A stretch of DNA of 64,000 bases, from the NCBI RefSeq assembly GCF_018446385.1, contig NC_055996.1:15983317-16047316 (forward strand). Direction: 5' to 3'. Of this stretch, positions 44,404 through 54,611 are shown in pieces. This DNA comes from Zingiber officinale (lineage: Eukaryota; Streptophyta; Magnoliopsida; Zingiberales; Zingiberaceae). The notes under the pieces are model-generated. The model had not been told where the DNA came from and made no database searches. It saw only the letters and a list, made by a program, of their open reading frames with translations. A program made the position numbers and the translations under genes. Positions within the stretch are counted from its first letter, which is position 1, and every line of letters begins with the position of its first letter.

Positions 44404-45203
44404 TTCCCTTTCTGCTATTTAGCAAGACAATAAATTGGGACATGAAACTTATATGTGGATCAGTCACTTGTAACTTCCGTCTAATATAATGTTTTTTTTA
44501 TCTTGTTACTTTGAGTCAAAGTGCGACTATTAGTATGAGACATACAACTGAACTAGCTTTTAGATCACAACTTAGTATTTCTTATGTCAGTTCTGTTATA
44601 TGAACAGTCTTATAAACTCTAGTTTGGGGAATTTACAGGAAGCAATTCAAAATTGCTGAAGTTTTAGTATGCAAGTGATCCAAAGAGCATATTATGCTCA
44701 AACAAAATAAAACCTCAGTAAAGGTAACAGAATAGAGATTTCAATTCCACTGAATCAAATATTTCATTGTTCTTTTGTCTGAAACTGTTCAACAAAGTCC
44801 AGTTTGATTCAAATTCACCTTAACAAATCTTAATTTTTCTTAAATAGCATTTTTATGGATTTTAAAAGATTGAATCATTCTTGTGTCTTATCGAATTTAG
44901 GAAGGGTCATTGACCATCGACAAGTGAAGCAGGCTGATCTAGATGTCATTAATAGATTGAATATTAAATTCTGCTGCATCTTATTAGATTCGCACGCATG
45001 ACAATCTTTCATTCTGCCCCTTGTACCTTAATTAATTATTAATTTATTTAGTCAACAAACTCATCCAATCGCCTTTTGTCCCCACATTTTTATATATAAT
45101 AAAACACCTACATCATGATCATCAATCCTCACCACCTCTTTCAATCAACTTCTCTAACTCTTCCTCTTCCAAGATTTCTTCTTCAGCTAGTTAATTTCTC
45201 AAC
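44404..45203 (+). other. TFB5 3' region and VQ gene promoter
   Basis: The first part is the TFB5 3' end (aataaa near 44430). A TATA sequence (tatatataataaaa, about 45091-45105) lies about 100 bp before the VQ start codon, followed by a pyrimidine-rich leader. Nothing else is recognised. Confidence 0.5.
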
Positions 45204-45575
45204 ATGAGCCAAGCAGCAGCGAGAGACAAACCTGTCTCACTCGCAAGAACAAAGCGCAAGGTTAGAATTGTGCATATATTCACACCGGAGATCATCAAGA
45301 CCGACACCGAGAATTTTAGCGCCCTAGTGCAGCAGCTGACTGGGAAACACTCAAAGCAGAGAAGAACTAAGCTGAAAGCCATCGTGAAATCACGGTCTCC
45401 GCTTTCGAGCACGACGATCGCCGGGGAGTTGTTATTGCACCAAGAAGAGACGACTGCGGCGAGGCCCTCCAGTCATGGGATGCTGAAGGATGAGAGTTTC
45501 TGTGGCGGATTGTCGAGTGGATTCGGAGACGCCGCCGAAGGGGCAATGTTTCAGGACTTCGACATGTGCCATTGA
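45204..45575 (+). CDS. VQ motif-containing protein
   Basis: The 123-residue, intronless protein has the VQ signature FSALVQQLTG at residues 38-47 (FxxxVQxLTG), preceded by a basic segment (ARTKRKVRIVHIFTPE). VQ proteins are plant nuclear regulators that bind WRKY transcription factors, and sometimes MAP kinases, through this motif and adjust defence and stress responses. The C-terminal half is Ser-rich and ends with acidic/aromatic FQDFDMCH. Most plant VQ genes lack introns and are of this size. A likely poly(A) signal (aataaa) is at about 45646. It is convergent with the MCTP gene 215 bp away. The subfamily and WRKY partner cannot be told from the sequence. Confidence 0.92.
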   Translation: MSQAAARDKPVSLARTKRKVRIVHIFTPEIIKTDTENFSALVQQLTGKHSKQRRTKLKAIVKSRSPLSSTTIAGELLLHQEETTAARPSSHGMLKDESFCGGLSSGFGDAAEGAMFQDFDMCH

Positions 45576-45790
45576 TGTGTTCGATCAATTGCTTCGCAGC
45601 AATGCCCACTGTGTGATATGTGGTTCAATTATTACTCGACGACTTGAATAAATGGAATGAACTTTTTATTTCCTGGTTACAACAAGATACGATGCAACAT
45701 ACATAACAAGCAGGAAGAACAATTAAAGCCACAAATTAAATCAGCAGAAATACATAAATTGGCGTGTTGGAGCCTCCCTCTCCGATCTAG

Positions 45791-48163
45791 CTAGAGCATG
45801 CTATCAGCTCGAGATGGCAGTCTTCTGAAGAAGTTGCTCGGCACTGAAGGTAGCTTGCTCCGGAACCTCGGATGGCGGAGCATGTAGAGGCCGGCAACCA
45901 GAGACACCAGCCGGAAGGGCGCAACAAACAGAACCACGGCAGCACAGAGACAGAACAAGATGAAGAGTAAAGTGGCTCGTGGATCCCTCCAGCTCAAGAG
46001 AGACTGCAGCCTCTCCCCCTGCGTCGCCATGTCTCCTACCACTGTCTGTATTCTTCCAGCCACGCTACGTAGCCTGTCATACCTGACGTGAACCACGTCG
46101 TGGGGCTTTGAGGTCGGGAAGGTGTCGAACTCTTCGTCGAGCTCGTCTGGATGCACGGCCTCTGCCCACGATAGCTTGGTGTCCATGTGGGGAGGGCTCC
46201 TGGGCCTGTGTCTGTAGTTCCACAGCCCAATCATGAACATGTAAAGAAACATGGTGGGAAGAATCAACTCGGGATACCAAACTAGTATCAGGAGCAGAAC
46301 ATGAACCAGAGCAGTTGTTATCGGGTTCCTCCATTGACACACGTTTCCAAACCATTTGAACATGCTTATGAAGCCTGAGAACAGCGACATGATCCTGAAA
46401 AAGTTGGCCTTGCTCCTCCTCATGCTCCACATGTGAGACTCCACATCGAGCATGTACTCCACCACCTCCTTCCTGAGCGGCGGCTCTGCCCTTCCGAGTC
46501 TTGCTGCCACAATGTTCATTGCCTGGTACCTGAGGCCGTCCAACTGGTTCACTGTGAATGGGTGCAGGTAATGCATCTTAGGGAGCAGCGGGTGACTGTA
46601 GAGGTAAACCATGTTGGCGAATGACAGGCAGGTGAACCGAATTGCCAGTCGAAGCTCCCCCATTTTCTTCACTCCTGAAGGTTGGAGGACGATCAGGGGG
46701 TACTTGTGTCTGTACAGTTTATCAGTTTCGAGCGTTGAGAGTCTGATTCTGATCTTTCCTATCTTCGTGTCTCTCGGAGCAGCTCCTCGATCGGCGTTAC
46801 CAAGGTGGCAATTGTCGAACACGCCGATCGTGATCACCGTGCATGGATCGAACACCTCCCATGTGTACTGTTCGTTCCAACTGGGAGTGAACGTGCTGAC
46901 CATGGTTCTTGTTCGGACCCATTTCTGTCCGTACTTGGCGACACAGTAAGCATCTGTGGTGCCTCTTCCGTCCTTCATCTTCATCGGGAGCAGATCCTCT
47001 GCAGCTAGAATCCCGACCTCCAGGATTCCGACTGGCGGTTTCCAAAGTTGGCGGGAGGTGGGGCGTTGATCGCTAATGTACATTGTTGATTCATCCATCA
47101 CATGATAAGCTCCCTCGAGGCAGACTCGTAGGTGGATCCTACTCGCAAACCAGAACTCCCTTCTCGTTTCACCTTCCAACATCCCTACTCTGAATTTCTC
47201 CAGGTCGAACCATTGTGACAGCACCATTGGACGGTAATCCAACCTTTTCTCGAACAGTGTCAACGGCAGCGATGCCCTTCCCAGCACATCATCCTTCCTC
47301 GGGCTCACCCGGTCTTCGACAGTAAGCACTAGCTGTTCTTCAAATGGCTCTGCCACCACAAAGATGAGATCTTCGTTCCAAAGTGGATTAGCTGTGCCTG
47401 CCTGACAAATCTTCGTCTTGAGAATCTGATTTCCAACTTGAGCTTTCACGAAGAGCTCAGGGGCGCGACCTCTAGCATTTGATTGAACATCCTGCGCTTC
47501 GATGACATTGACTCTGAGGTACCATAATTTCGGGGAGACGTAGACCTTCGAGCGCATGTTGATTGCTCCTTCTCCATTGACGGAGGCGGCATCAGAGTGC
47601 CATGCCTCTGGAAACGCCTCGTCTGCCTGTGTTCCTATCCAGACTGCGAGCATGACTTCACCCCTCACCTTCCCTCCTCCTCGGCGGTCCTCCAGCCGAT
47701 ACCATTGTGGAGCTAAGGGGCTGTCAGGGGGGACTCTGGTCGGCACTTCATTGAGATCGAACACTACCTTTCCCATGTAGTCATCTCTACCAATCATCTC
47801 TTTGTCCTTTACGAACACCTCCATCAATGATGATTGGATACGATCCTTGGAGAATGCAAAAACCTGGTTCCATTCTGGGTTGGCCTTGCTCAAGTGCCTG
47901 GTGGTGCCTTTGTAGTTGCCCAGCTTCACCTCGACATAAGGATCGCAGCTCATGGTGATGGGGTTGGTGGATAGATCTTTGGCTTTGACAACTCGCACAT
48001 AGAGATAGTACATCTGATCCACAAGGTCGTAGGTGCTTGTGAGCTTGTCATTGCCACCTCTGAGCCAACTAAGGACTTGACCTTGGCCGGCTGCTCCGAT
48101 TGGCCGGTGCTCGCCAAACAGTGGATTTGGATCCTTCAGTTCATTTTGCTGGTAGTGGCTCAT
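45791..48163 (-). CDS. MCTP / FTIP1-like protein (C2 domains plus membrane anchor)
   Basis: Multiple C2 domain and transmembrane region proteins sit in the ER at plasmodesmata and tether it to the plasma membrane; the FTIP1 branch moves FT florigen into the phloem and QUIRKY acts in organ shape. The 790-residue frame has three C2 domains at about 51-155, 212-325 and 378-490 (each with an NPxWNx or TPSWNE signature: NPEWNQ, NPLWNE, TPSWNE), a conserved linker, and the C-terminal phosphoribosyltransferase-C-type region with hydrophobic segments near 616-650 and 731-765. The coding part is uninterrupted. I start at MSHYQQ (48163), not at an upstream in-frame Met (48229), because an intron acceptor (gccaatgcag, ending at 48181) lies between them. 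Whether it moves florigen is unknown. Confidence 0.93.
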   Translation of the reverse strand: MSHYQQNELKDPNPLFGEHRPIGAAGQGQVLSWLRGGNDKLTSTYDLVDQMYYLYVRVVKAKDLSTNPITMSCDPYVEVKLGNYKGTTRHLSKANPEWNQVFAFSKDRIQSSLMEVFVKDKEMIGRDDYMGKVVFDLNEVPTRVPPDSPLAPQWYRLEDRRGGGKVRGEVMLAVWIGTQADEAFPEAWHSDAASVNGEGAINMRSKVYVSPKLWYLRVNVIEAQDVQSNARGRAPELFVKAQVGNQILKTKICQAGTANPLWNEDLIFVVAEPFEEQLVLTVEDRVSPRKDDVLGRASLPLTLFEKRLDYRPMVLSQWFDLEKFRVGMLEGETRREFWFASRIHLRVCLEGAYHVMDESTMYISDQRPTSRQLWKPPVGILEVGILAAEDLLPMKMKDGRGTTDAYCVAKYGQKWVRTRTMVSTFTPSWNEQYTWEVFDPCTVITIGVFDNCHLGNADRGAAPRDTKIGKIRIRLSTLETDKLYRHKYPLIVLQPSGVKKMGELRLAIRFTCLSFANMVYLYSHPLLPKMHYLHPFTVNQLDGLRYQAMNIVAARLGRAEPPLRKEVVEYMLDVESHMWSMRRSKANFFRIMSLFSGFISMFKWFGNVCQWRNPITTALVHVLLLILVWYPELILPTMFLYMFMIGLWNYRHRPRSPPHMDTKLSWAEAVHPDELDEEFDTFPTSKPHDVVHVRYDRLRSVAGRIQTVVGDMATQGERLQSLLSWRDPRATLLFILFCLCAAVVLFVAPFRLVSLVAGLYMLRHPRFRSKLPSVPSNFFRRLPSRADSML

Positions 48164-49549
48164 TCTTGCTGGTGAAAAAGCTGCATTGGCAAAAAAATTT
48201 TGATCAGACCATATACAATTCAACTGCAAAGAAAATCATCCACTTCTTACCTATGAGGTCCTTCTATAATGCTTCTGAGACGAAGTCAAATTCAATGGAA
48301 GTTTGATAGGTTACTGTCTCTATTCTTCAGTATGAGCGTCTTTAGCATCCTAGTTTCAACTTTCAAGTCCCTAAATTCTTGTTCTAAGCTACCTTTGCCT
48401 CCAATGGCTGCAAGGAAGCAGCATGTTGCCCTGAAACCTGCTACCCAAGCAAAGTTGTCCTATATCAATCCTTGGCAGCTCAATGTGAAGTAAGGAATAG
48501 AAACTGTACTTGGTACCTTACCTGATGCAGGGAACAATCTCAAAGTATTTTAATAACTTAGAACTATGTGAATTGATTCTTAGGTTTTCTACTCACTTCA
48601 TTTTATGAATAATCAAATGAATAATCTTTGTTCAGTTTCATTTAGAAAAACACTGCAATTGAAACTACCTTCAGCTAATGCTTATATATTTCTGATAAAG
48701 AATTCTTCAATGAGCTGCATGCTCCCTTGATTAAACATATTATGACAGTCGTGCAATTCTTACTGATTATTTGCAACTTTTTTGCTCTGAACCATGATTA
48801 AATATGCCTGTCCTTGGCATTGGGATCTTTAATGTTTCCCTCTTGATGACATAAGGAATTAGAAGGCATTACCTTGTGCGTAAAAGCTTCTCCCAAATAG
48901 TGGCCTTTTAGATACCTTTATTCCTAGAACAGCTGTGATTGTGAAACATCCTATAAAAGCACTATTCATTGGGATTTAGAATGAAAGTGACGTCCTTACT
49001 CATAGAATCTCCATTTTCATGTTTCCTCTTGATTACTGAAAGAATCAGTAGTAATGAGCAACACATGGATTTTGCTGCCTTTATTCCTTGTCCAGCTTAG
49101 TGTGTGGCTATGGGAATCTATTCCGTTGCACCCCAACTTGAGGAAATAGTCTGAGTTTGTAGATTTTGTAAGATCTAAACCTAGTTATGGCTATGCAAAA
49201 AAAAGCTCAATGTATTTCAAGATGGCATGCTCTAGCTAGATGTATCAATAAGCCTATTGAGTCCCAAAGTGGGTCATGTTCGACTCGGTCCCATGTCATT
49301 CTCTACGCGATGCATGTTTCAGTTGTACAATGCTTGACATTGGCATGTGGGTTAGCCCGTGTGACATGAATACAAGAGGCTTGGTTTATCTAGCATGACC
49401 CAAAAATGTCAAACTGAGTCAAGTCGAGCCATGCCATGAGTAACATAGTTCTCTCTTCGCCACACCCTCACATCGTGGCATGACTTTGAGTGCAGGAACA
49501 TGGCTTGGTCACTAAGGCCAAACGTTGTTGATCGAGTTTAGTTAGTTGG
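48164..49549 (-). other. MCTP 5' leader with intron acceptor; intergenic
   Basis: The acceptor at 48181 implies a leader intron whose donor was not located. No other gene is supported. Short open frames (for example 49187-49369) have no coding features. Confidence 0.45.
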
Positions 49550-50745
49550 TTGGTTAAAAGCTCTAGAAATGCCTATGGAAGAATGACGAAGAACTGTCCA
49601 GTTTGTTAGAGTCCTTCCGGCCACAAAATCTAACTCCACATGTCATTCTCCCACACATTTCAACCGTTGATCATCTTCGTCAAGAACACTCCTAATCTTC
49701 TAAGATGACAACCGGATTCTTGAAACTGCTAGAGAATCTAGATGGAAGCTAATACGACATATAAGGGGTGGTTCCAAGGGTATTGCGAGGACCATAGTTA
49801 AGGTAACATGGCGATTAATAGTCAAGAAAAGGAGGTGGTCAAGGTTGAGCACTACGTGTCTACTCTCGACCGGCTTTAAGCCGATTGGATCCCAAGGGCT
49901 CAACTCTCTCACGTCTTACGGACTTAACTCTCAATCTACTCTTGTCCGCCTTTAAGCTGGTCGAATCAAAACGGCTTAGTCCCCTCATTTCTCCTAGGCA
50001 CGACTCTCAGTCTATTACCGTCTGACTTTAAAACGGTCAGATTGAAAAGGCTCAATCCACCTCACTTTTCCTAGGCATGGCTCCCAGTTTACTCCCGTTC
50101 AGCTTTAATCTAGTTGACCAAAAGGGCACAGCTCCCCCACATCTCATGGGCCCAACTCTCAGCCTATGCCCGGTCGGATAAATTCTGGTCGGACTATTGC
50201 TAGGAGACAATCTTGTTAGGGAATCACAACTACTTGTCAAACAATAAAGGCTAGTGGTCAAAGAATATTCGATGCATTAACACATGCATGAAGCGGAACC
50301 TTCCTCTACCCAATGGGAGTTTACGATATACTCTCTGTCACCCAACATGCCCTGACACCCAACATTCGCTGATGCTTGATGATTATGGAAGTTATGAAAG
50401 ATAGTATAAAAAAAGGTCCTCTTCGTTGGCCAGGTACGCTCACACGTACTTACACTCGCATCTATTACTGTTTTACTTTCGCATACTTTTTTTGGCTCTG
50501 CATCTTCTGACTTGAGCCTCGGAGAGCCTGTGCCAGAGACCTCTTCCTTGATTTTGGGCTTTAATGCTCTCGGATACTTGGTCTATTGTGTTTGCAGGGC
50601 CGTGAGTACTATCAGCGATCTTTCTGTCCTTTTTTGCATCGTCGGCCCTCAATCTGGATCCTCTCCTAGTCAGCATTCCAGGTACATCGCCGACCCTCCA
50701 TCTGACTCAACTTTCGGATGGAATATGGAGCAATGAATCTCAGGG
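49550..50745 (+). mobile_element. Ty3/gypsy LTR-like region with tandem repeats
   Basis: It shares end modules with the LTR at about 51,450-52,490: TATAAAAA at 50405, a pyrimidine-rich start, 'ctgacttgagcctcgg' near 50508 and 'catctgactcaactttcgg' near 50700. A four-unit tandem repeat lies at 49850-50170. Left boundary not defined. Confidence 0.5.
49850..50170. repeat. Tandem repeat, about 75-80 bp, four diverged units
   Basis: Each unit has a pyrimidine-rich 'actctca' part and a small hairpin around a CTTTAA loop: ACCGGCTTTAAGCCG, TCTGACTTTAAAACGGTCAGA, and two decayed versions. Stem bases differ between units but largely remain paired. Confidence 0.6.
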
Positions 50746-50826
50746 GTTTCTTTATTTTTTTAATAAAAACTCAATCTAGTTCCTCCTACTGAGTGTGAAG
50801 AAGAAGATTCTCATGTTCAGTAAATA

Positions 50827-51391
50827 ATGTCACTTGCTTATTTGCCTCTCCCCACCTTCCACCTTCTTCGCGTCTGCAACTCCCTCGATCTCCCTAAAGA
50901 AGGCAAAAGTAAGTCACGTGCTGCAAGAGATCGCATGATCAAGAACAAGGTTCCGGGTGCCACATTTGGAAGAAGAAAGTTGCTGGAATCTGTAGCTTTG
51001 TGCAGCATTGGAGCAACTGCGCTGCATGCAAGTGAGCCTGCCAAGGCCGTCGAGCCAGAGATTCCACAAGAATCGACGTCGAGCAGGATGTCGTACTCCA
51101 GATTCTTGGAGTACTTGAATGAAGATGCAGTGAAAAAGGCAGACCTCTACGAAAATGGCACAGTCGCTATAGTGGAGATATCCAACCCAGGATGAACAGA
51201 ACCCAGAGGGTCAGAGTTCAGTTCCCTGGATTGCCTCCTGACCTGCAAAGGAAACTCAAAGAAAAGGGTGTAGATTTCGCTGCACATCCTGTGGAACCCA
51301 ACATAGGCTCTGCAGTCCTAGACTTGTTGGCGAATTAGACTTTCCCCATGCTGCTTCTGTGTTCTTTAATTTGTTCTTGAGATCTTCTCCC
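50827..51391 (+). pseudogene. N-terminal fragment of a chloroplast FtsH2/VAR2-type protease gene
   Basis: The first frame (50827-51195) has a decayed transit-peptide region, then RRKLLESVALCSIGATALHA and the FtsH N-terminal domain SSRMSYSRFLEYLNEDAVKK with LYENGTVAIVEIS. A frameshift at about 51192 leads into NRTQRVRVQFPGLPPDLQRK, DFAAHPVEPNIGSAVLDLLAN, a stop, and TFPMLLL, the start of the second membrane segment. Then homology ends, so the AAA ATPase and zinc-protease domains are missing. Intact FtsH2 is about 690-700 residues and degrades photodamaged PSII D1. The fragment lies between two gypsy LTR-like regions. Confidence 0.85.
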
Positions 51392-51492
51392 TTGAATTAG
51401 CTAGGAGAAGCTAACTTGCCCTTTGGACTCGGGAGGCAATCAGTTTGAACACTGCTTGATATGGTGCATAACGGTAGGGTCCGATAAAGCCA

Positions 51493-51580
51493 GACAGTCA
51501 GAAGTCAAGGGGGCGTGACAGTCAGAAGTCAAGAGGGCGTGGCAGTCAGAAGTCAAGGGGACGTGGTAGTCAGCAGTTAG
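51493..51580. repeat. Short tandem repeat, about 28 bp, three to four units
   Basis: Units of 'cagtcagaagtcaagggggcg' type lie in tandem near the start of the gypsy LTR-like region. Confidence 0.75.
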
Positions 51581-52511
51581 GGAAAGATGAAGCTGGGTCG
51601 CCTGATGTCATCAGCCGCATGATGCCTGATCGGGTGCTTACAGATCATGATCCCAGATCTGAGACATGATGTGCAATCGGGGTAATGCCTGACCTGCTCC
51701 GACTGGTCGAATTTTCTTAGCTCGATCATATCTAGGTTTGGTGCTCTCGGTAGACTAACTCCCGGTTAGCTCTTTAGTAATTCAAATGGGAAGATGGGGC
51801 TCTCACCACAGCTCGTCCTTCTCATCAAGACTCGAGCCAAGTGTTAAACCTGACTGATCATCCCGAGCTGCCCCTAGTCACACCCAGACAAGACAGAAGC
51901 ACTAGGCGACAACAAGGTCAGAGAATCGTAATCGCCTGTCAGAGAATAACTGTCGTATGTCATGGAATATTCCAATGGTCTACGGTCATCTACGAATAGA
52001 ACCTTCTTCCAGTCCATGGGAGGGTGTCACACGTCCTCCATCACTCGACAGATCCTGGCACCTGACATTCTCTGACATCGATCAGGCTCCAGAGGTACGC
52101 ACAGTCATATAAAAGGGTGGTCCTCTCCCTTGAGTAGGTACGTTCTCTCGCACATTCACACTTGTCCTCTACACTTCTTTTTTCCTTAATACACTGTTCT
52201 TTCGGGGAAAAAGTACCTGACTTGAGCATTGGAGGGCCTGCGCCGGGGACTTTTTCCCTGGTGTCTAGTCTCTAATGTTCTATGTGCTTGTCTGAGTGTG
52301 CGCAGACCTTAAGTACCGTCAGCTTAGTCATTGTCGTCCTTCAGTTCCACGTGGGGGTCTATTTTCCACTGCACATACGCCAAGTGTCCTTGAGTCACCT
52401 CTCCGTCAACACCAACAACACCTCAGTCAGCCTTCGTCTGACTCAAATTCCGGACAGGATCAATTTGACCCCTTCTATGGGAATCTCCTTCACTTGTTTT
52501 GGAACGTGAAG

Positions 52512-53559
52512 ATGGAGGATATCGAAAGAATCAACATCACCATGACAGAAGGAGAATATGAACTATTCAAGGAGGCCAAGAGGCAAGCGACTTCAAAAAA
52601 AACAAACCACTGCTTCACGGCCGTACAAGATGCCTACAATTTCCAAGGACCCGACTCGCATCTCAGATAAGGGATTTAAGAGAAAACATTCCGAGGATTT
52701 CCCTTAAGCCTTCTATCGGGAGCCTGACCCAGACTATTACCACAAGGGCCCAGACTGTTACAATAAAAAAGAGAAACCACAGGCCTCCATCGTGGAGAGC
52801 TCTCTGCCCAGAGATTCAAAGAAAGGAAAAGTCATAGTCCTCAGGAAGGAGCCCCGGGGGGAGCTTGAGGAGAAAGTGCTCTTCTCTTTAAGGGTACTCT
52901 AGGAGAAGCTACCAAAGGGGTATAAGCTCTCAGCTATTGGAGAGTATGACGGTAGCAAGGACCCGGAGGATCATCTTCAAAAGTTTTGGAATGCTGCGCT
53001 ACTGCACCAATACAGCGACGCCATCAAGTGCCAAGTGTTCTTAAACACTCTGTCTAGCTCGGCACAAAAATGGTTCGATAGACTGTCGAATGGGTCCATC
53101 ACCTACTTCTTCCATGACTTCAAGACCATTTTCCTGCGCCATTTCACTAGTAGCAGGAAGTACCAGAAGACAGACCATTGTCTCTTTACCCTTAAGCAAG
53201 GGTCTACCGAGCCCTTGAGAAGCTATGTCAAACACTTCAACCAGGTAGCCCAGGACGTTTCGTCCGTTACCTCTGAAATATTGATGAGCGTCTTCTCCCA
53301 TGGTCTGGTAGAAGGGGAGTTCTTCCGAGCCCTCATCCGAGAGCCTGTGAAGAACTTCGATGAGATGGTAGGAAAGGCCACTAGTTATATCAGCGTAGAA
53401 GAAGCCCAGGTGGCTCGGCGGAAAGAGGACAAGGCGCTTGCTCCTGCCAACAAACCAGAGAAGAGGCTGCCCAATCGTCGACTCAGCCTCTTTCGCATGC
53501 CAGGGATTCTCGACCGGGATTCCCGCCCAGGCAAGACTCTCGGATCGCTCAAAGGGTAG
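52512..53559 (+). pseudogene. Gypsy gag
   Basis: It starts MEDIERINITMTEGEYELFK. After stops it reads LPKGYKLSAIGEYDGSKDPE and DHLQKFWNAALLHQYSDAIK, then the 53035-53559 frame with the retrotransposon gag core (SSAQKWFDRLSNGSI, FFHDFKTIFLRHF, LKQGSTEPLRSYVKHFNQVA). At least three stops interrupt it. This is the capsid precursor of a Tat/Ogre-type gypsy element. Confidence 0.85.
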
Positions 53560-54611
53560 AAGTTGTCCAAGCCCCAAGACCCGGTCAGTGGGGACCTCGC
53601 TATTGCACTTACCACAGGTCCTACACTCATGCCACTGGGGATTGCGTCCAGTTCGCCCGTGATTCCTGGTGGCTAGCTAAACTGGGTCTGCCTCCACCTA
53701 AGATCGCACCCAAGCTTCAGAGGTTGCTAGCCAACCAGCAGGCCATGGTAAGTCAGTCAAGTAAATCCCTGCTCGACAATGCAGGTCAAGGAAGCCAGCA
53801 GCCAGGTCATGGCAAGGAGCGAGGGGAATCCCTGGAGGAGGAAAACAGGGGAAATGCGACCATCCGAGAGATCGGCATGATCTCCAGAGGGCCCATGGAC
53901 GGAGATTCTGTTAGGGCTCAGAAATCTCATGAACGCCACTTGGAGATACATGTCGTAGGATGCAATCGAAAACAAGTTATTGGGCCCATAATCATTTTTG
54001 GGCCGCAAGACCTGGAGGGGTTGGAGCTCCCTCATGATGATGCTCTAATAATCAAAGCCTTCATGGCCAACAGTTGTGTGGCCAGGGTTTTTGTTGATAC
54101 TGGAAGTTCTGTCAACATGGTATTCAAGAGTGCATTCAAGTGCATGCAAATCGATGCCAGAGAGCTCTAGCCCATGGCCACTTCATTATACGGCTTCACC
54201 GGCAATGAAGTAAGACCCATGGACCAAATTAAGCTAGCCATCTCTCTGGGAAGCGAGCCCCTATTGAAGACGCGAAGAAGCACTTTCATTGTAGTGGATT
54301 CCCCATCCTCCTATAATGTCATCCTGGGAAGACCGACATTGCACTAATTTCGGGTGGTAGTCTCCACCTTTCATCAGAAGATTAAATTCCTCGTGGGAGA
54401 TCATGTCGGGGAATTCAGAGGAAAGCAACTGGTCTCTCGCAGATGTTACATCGACATGGTGAAAGTGGAAGCCCGTAAGGCTCAAAGAACTCACGATGGC
54501 AGGATACACGTCATCCAAGATGAACCTTTACCCATAGCATAGGAACTCATCCCTTGGGAGGAGATCCAGCTCTATCTCGAGCGTCCGGAAAGCCTCACCC
54601 ACATATCTAGT
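53560..54611 (+). pseudogene. Gypsy protease and pol start
   Basis: The active-site motif VFVDTGSSVNMVFKSAF (near 54,090) is the retropepsin D-T-G, followed by ISLGSEPLL and the flap-side SYNVILGRPTLH (near 54,315). Stops occur at 54168 and 54343. The frame continues to 54611, where element B is inserted. Confidence 0.85.

Larger units (their letters stand above)
51450..54611 (+). mobile_element. Ty3/gypsy (Tat-like) element, 5' part
   Basis: An LTR-like region runs from about 51,450 to 52,490 (TATAAAAG at 52108). It is followed by gag (52512-53560), a linker with YHRSYTHATGDC, protease (about 54,060-54,350) and the start of pol, which is split by element B at 54611 and resumes at 63071. Several stops make it inactive. 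Confidence 0.8.

Noticed and set aside
46036..47780. Frames antisense to or overlapping the MCTP gene
   Set aside because: Shadows of a long GC-rich coding exon.
48164..48229. 22 extra N-terminal residues of the MCTP frame
   Set aside because: They lie across an intron acceptor ending at 48181 and do not look like the family N-terminus.
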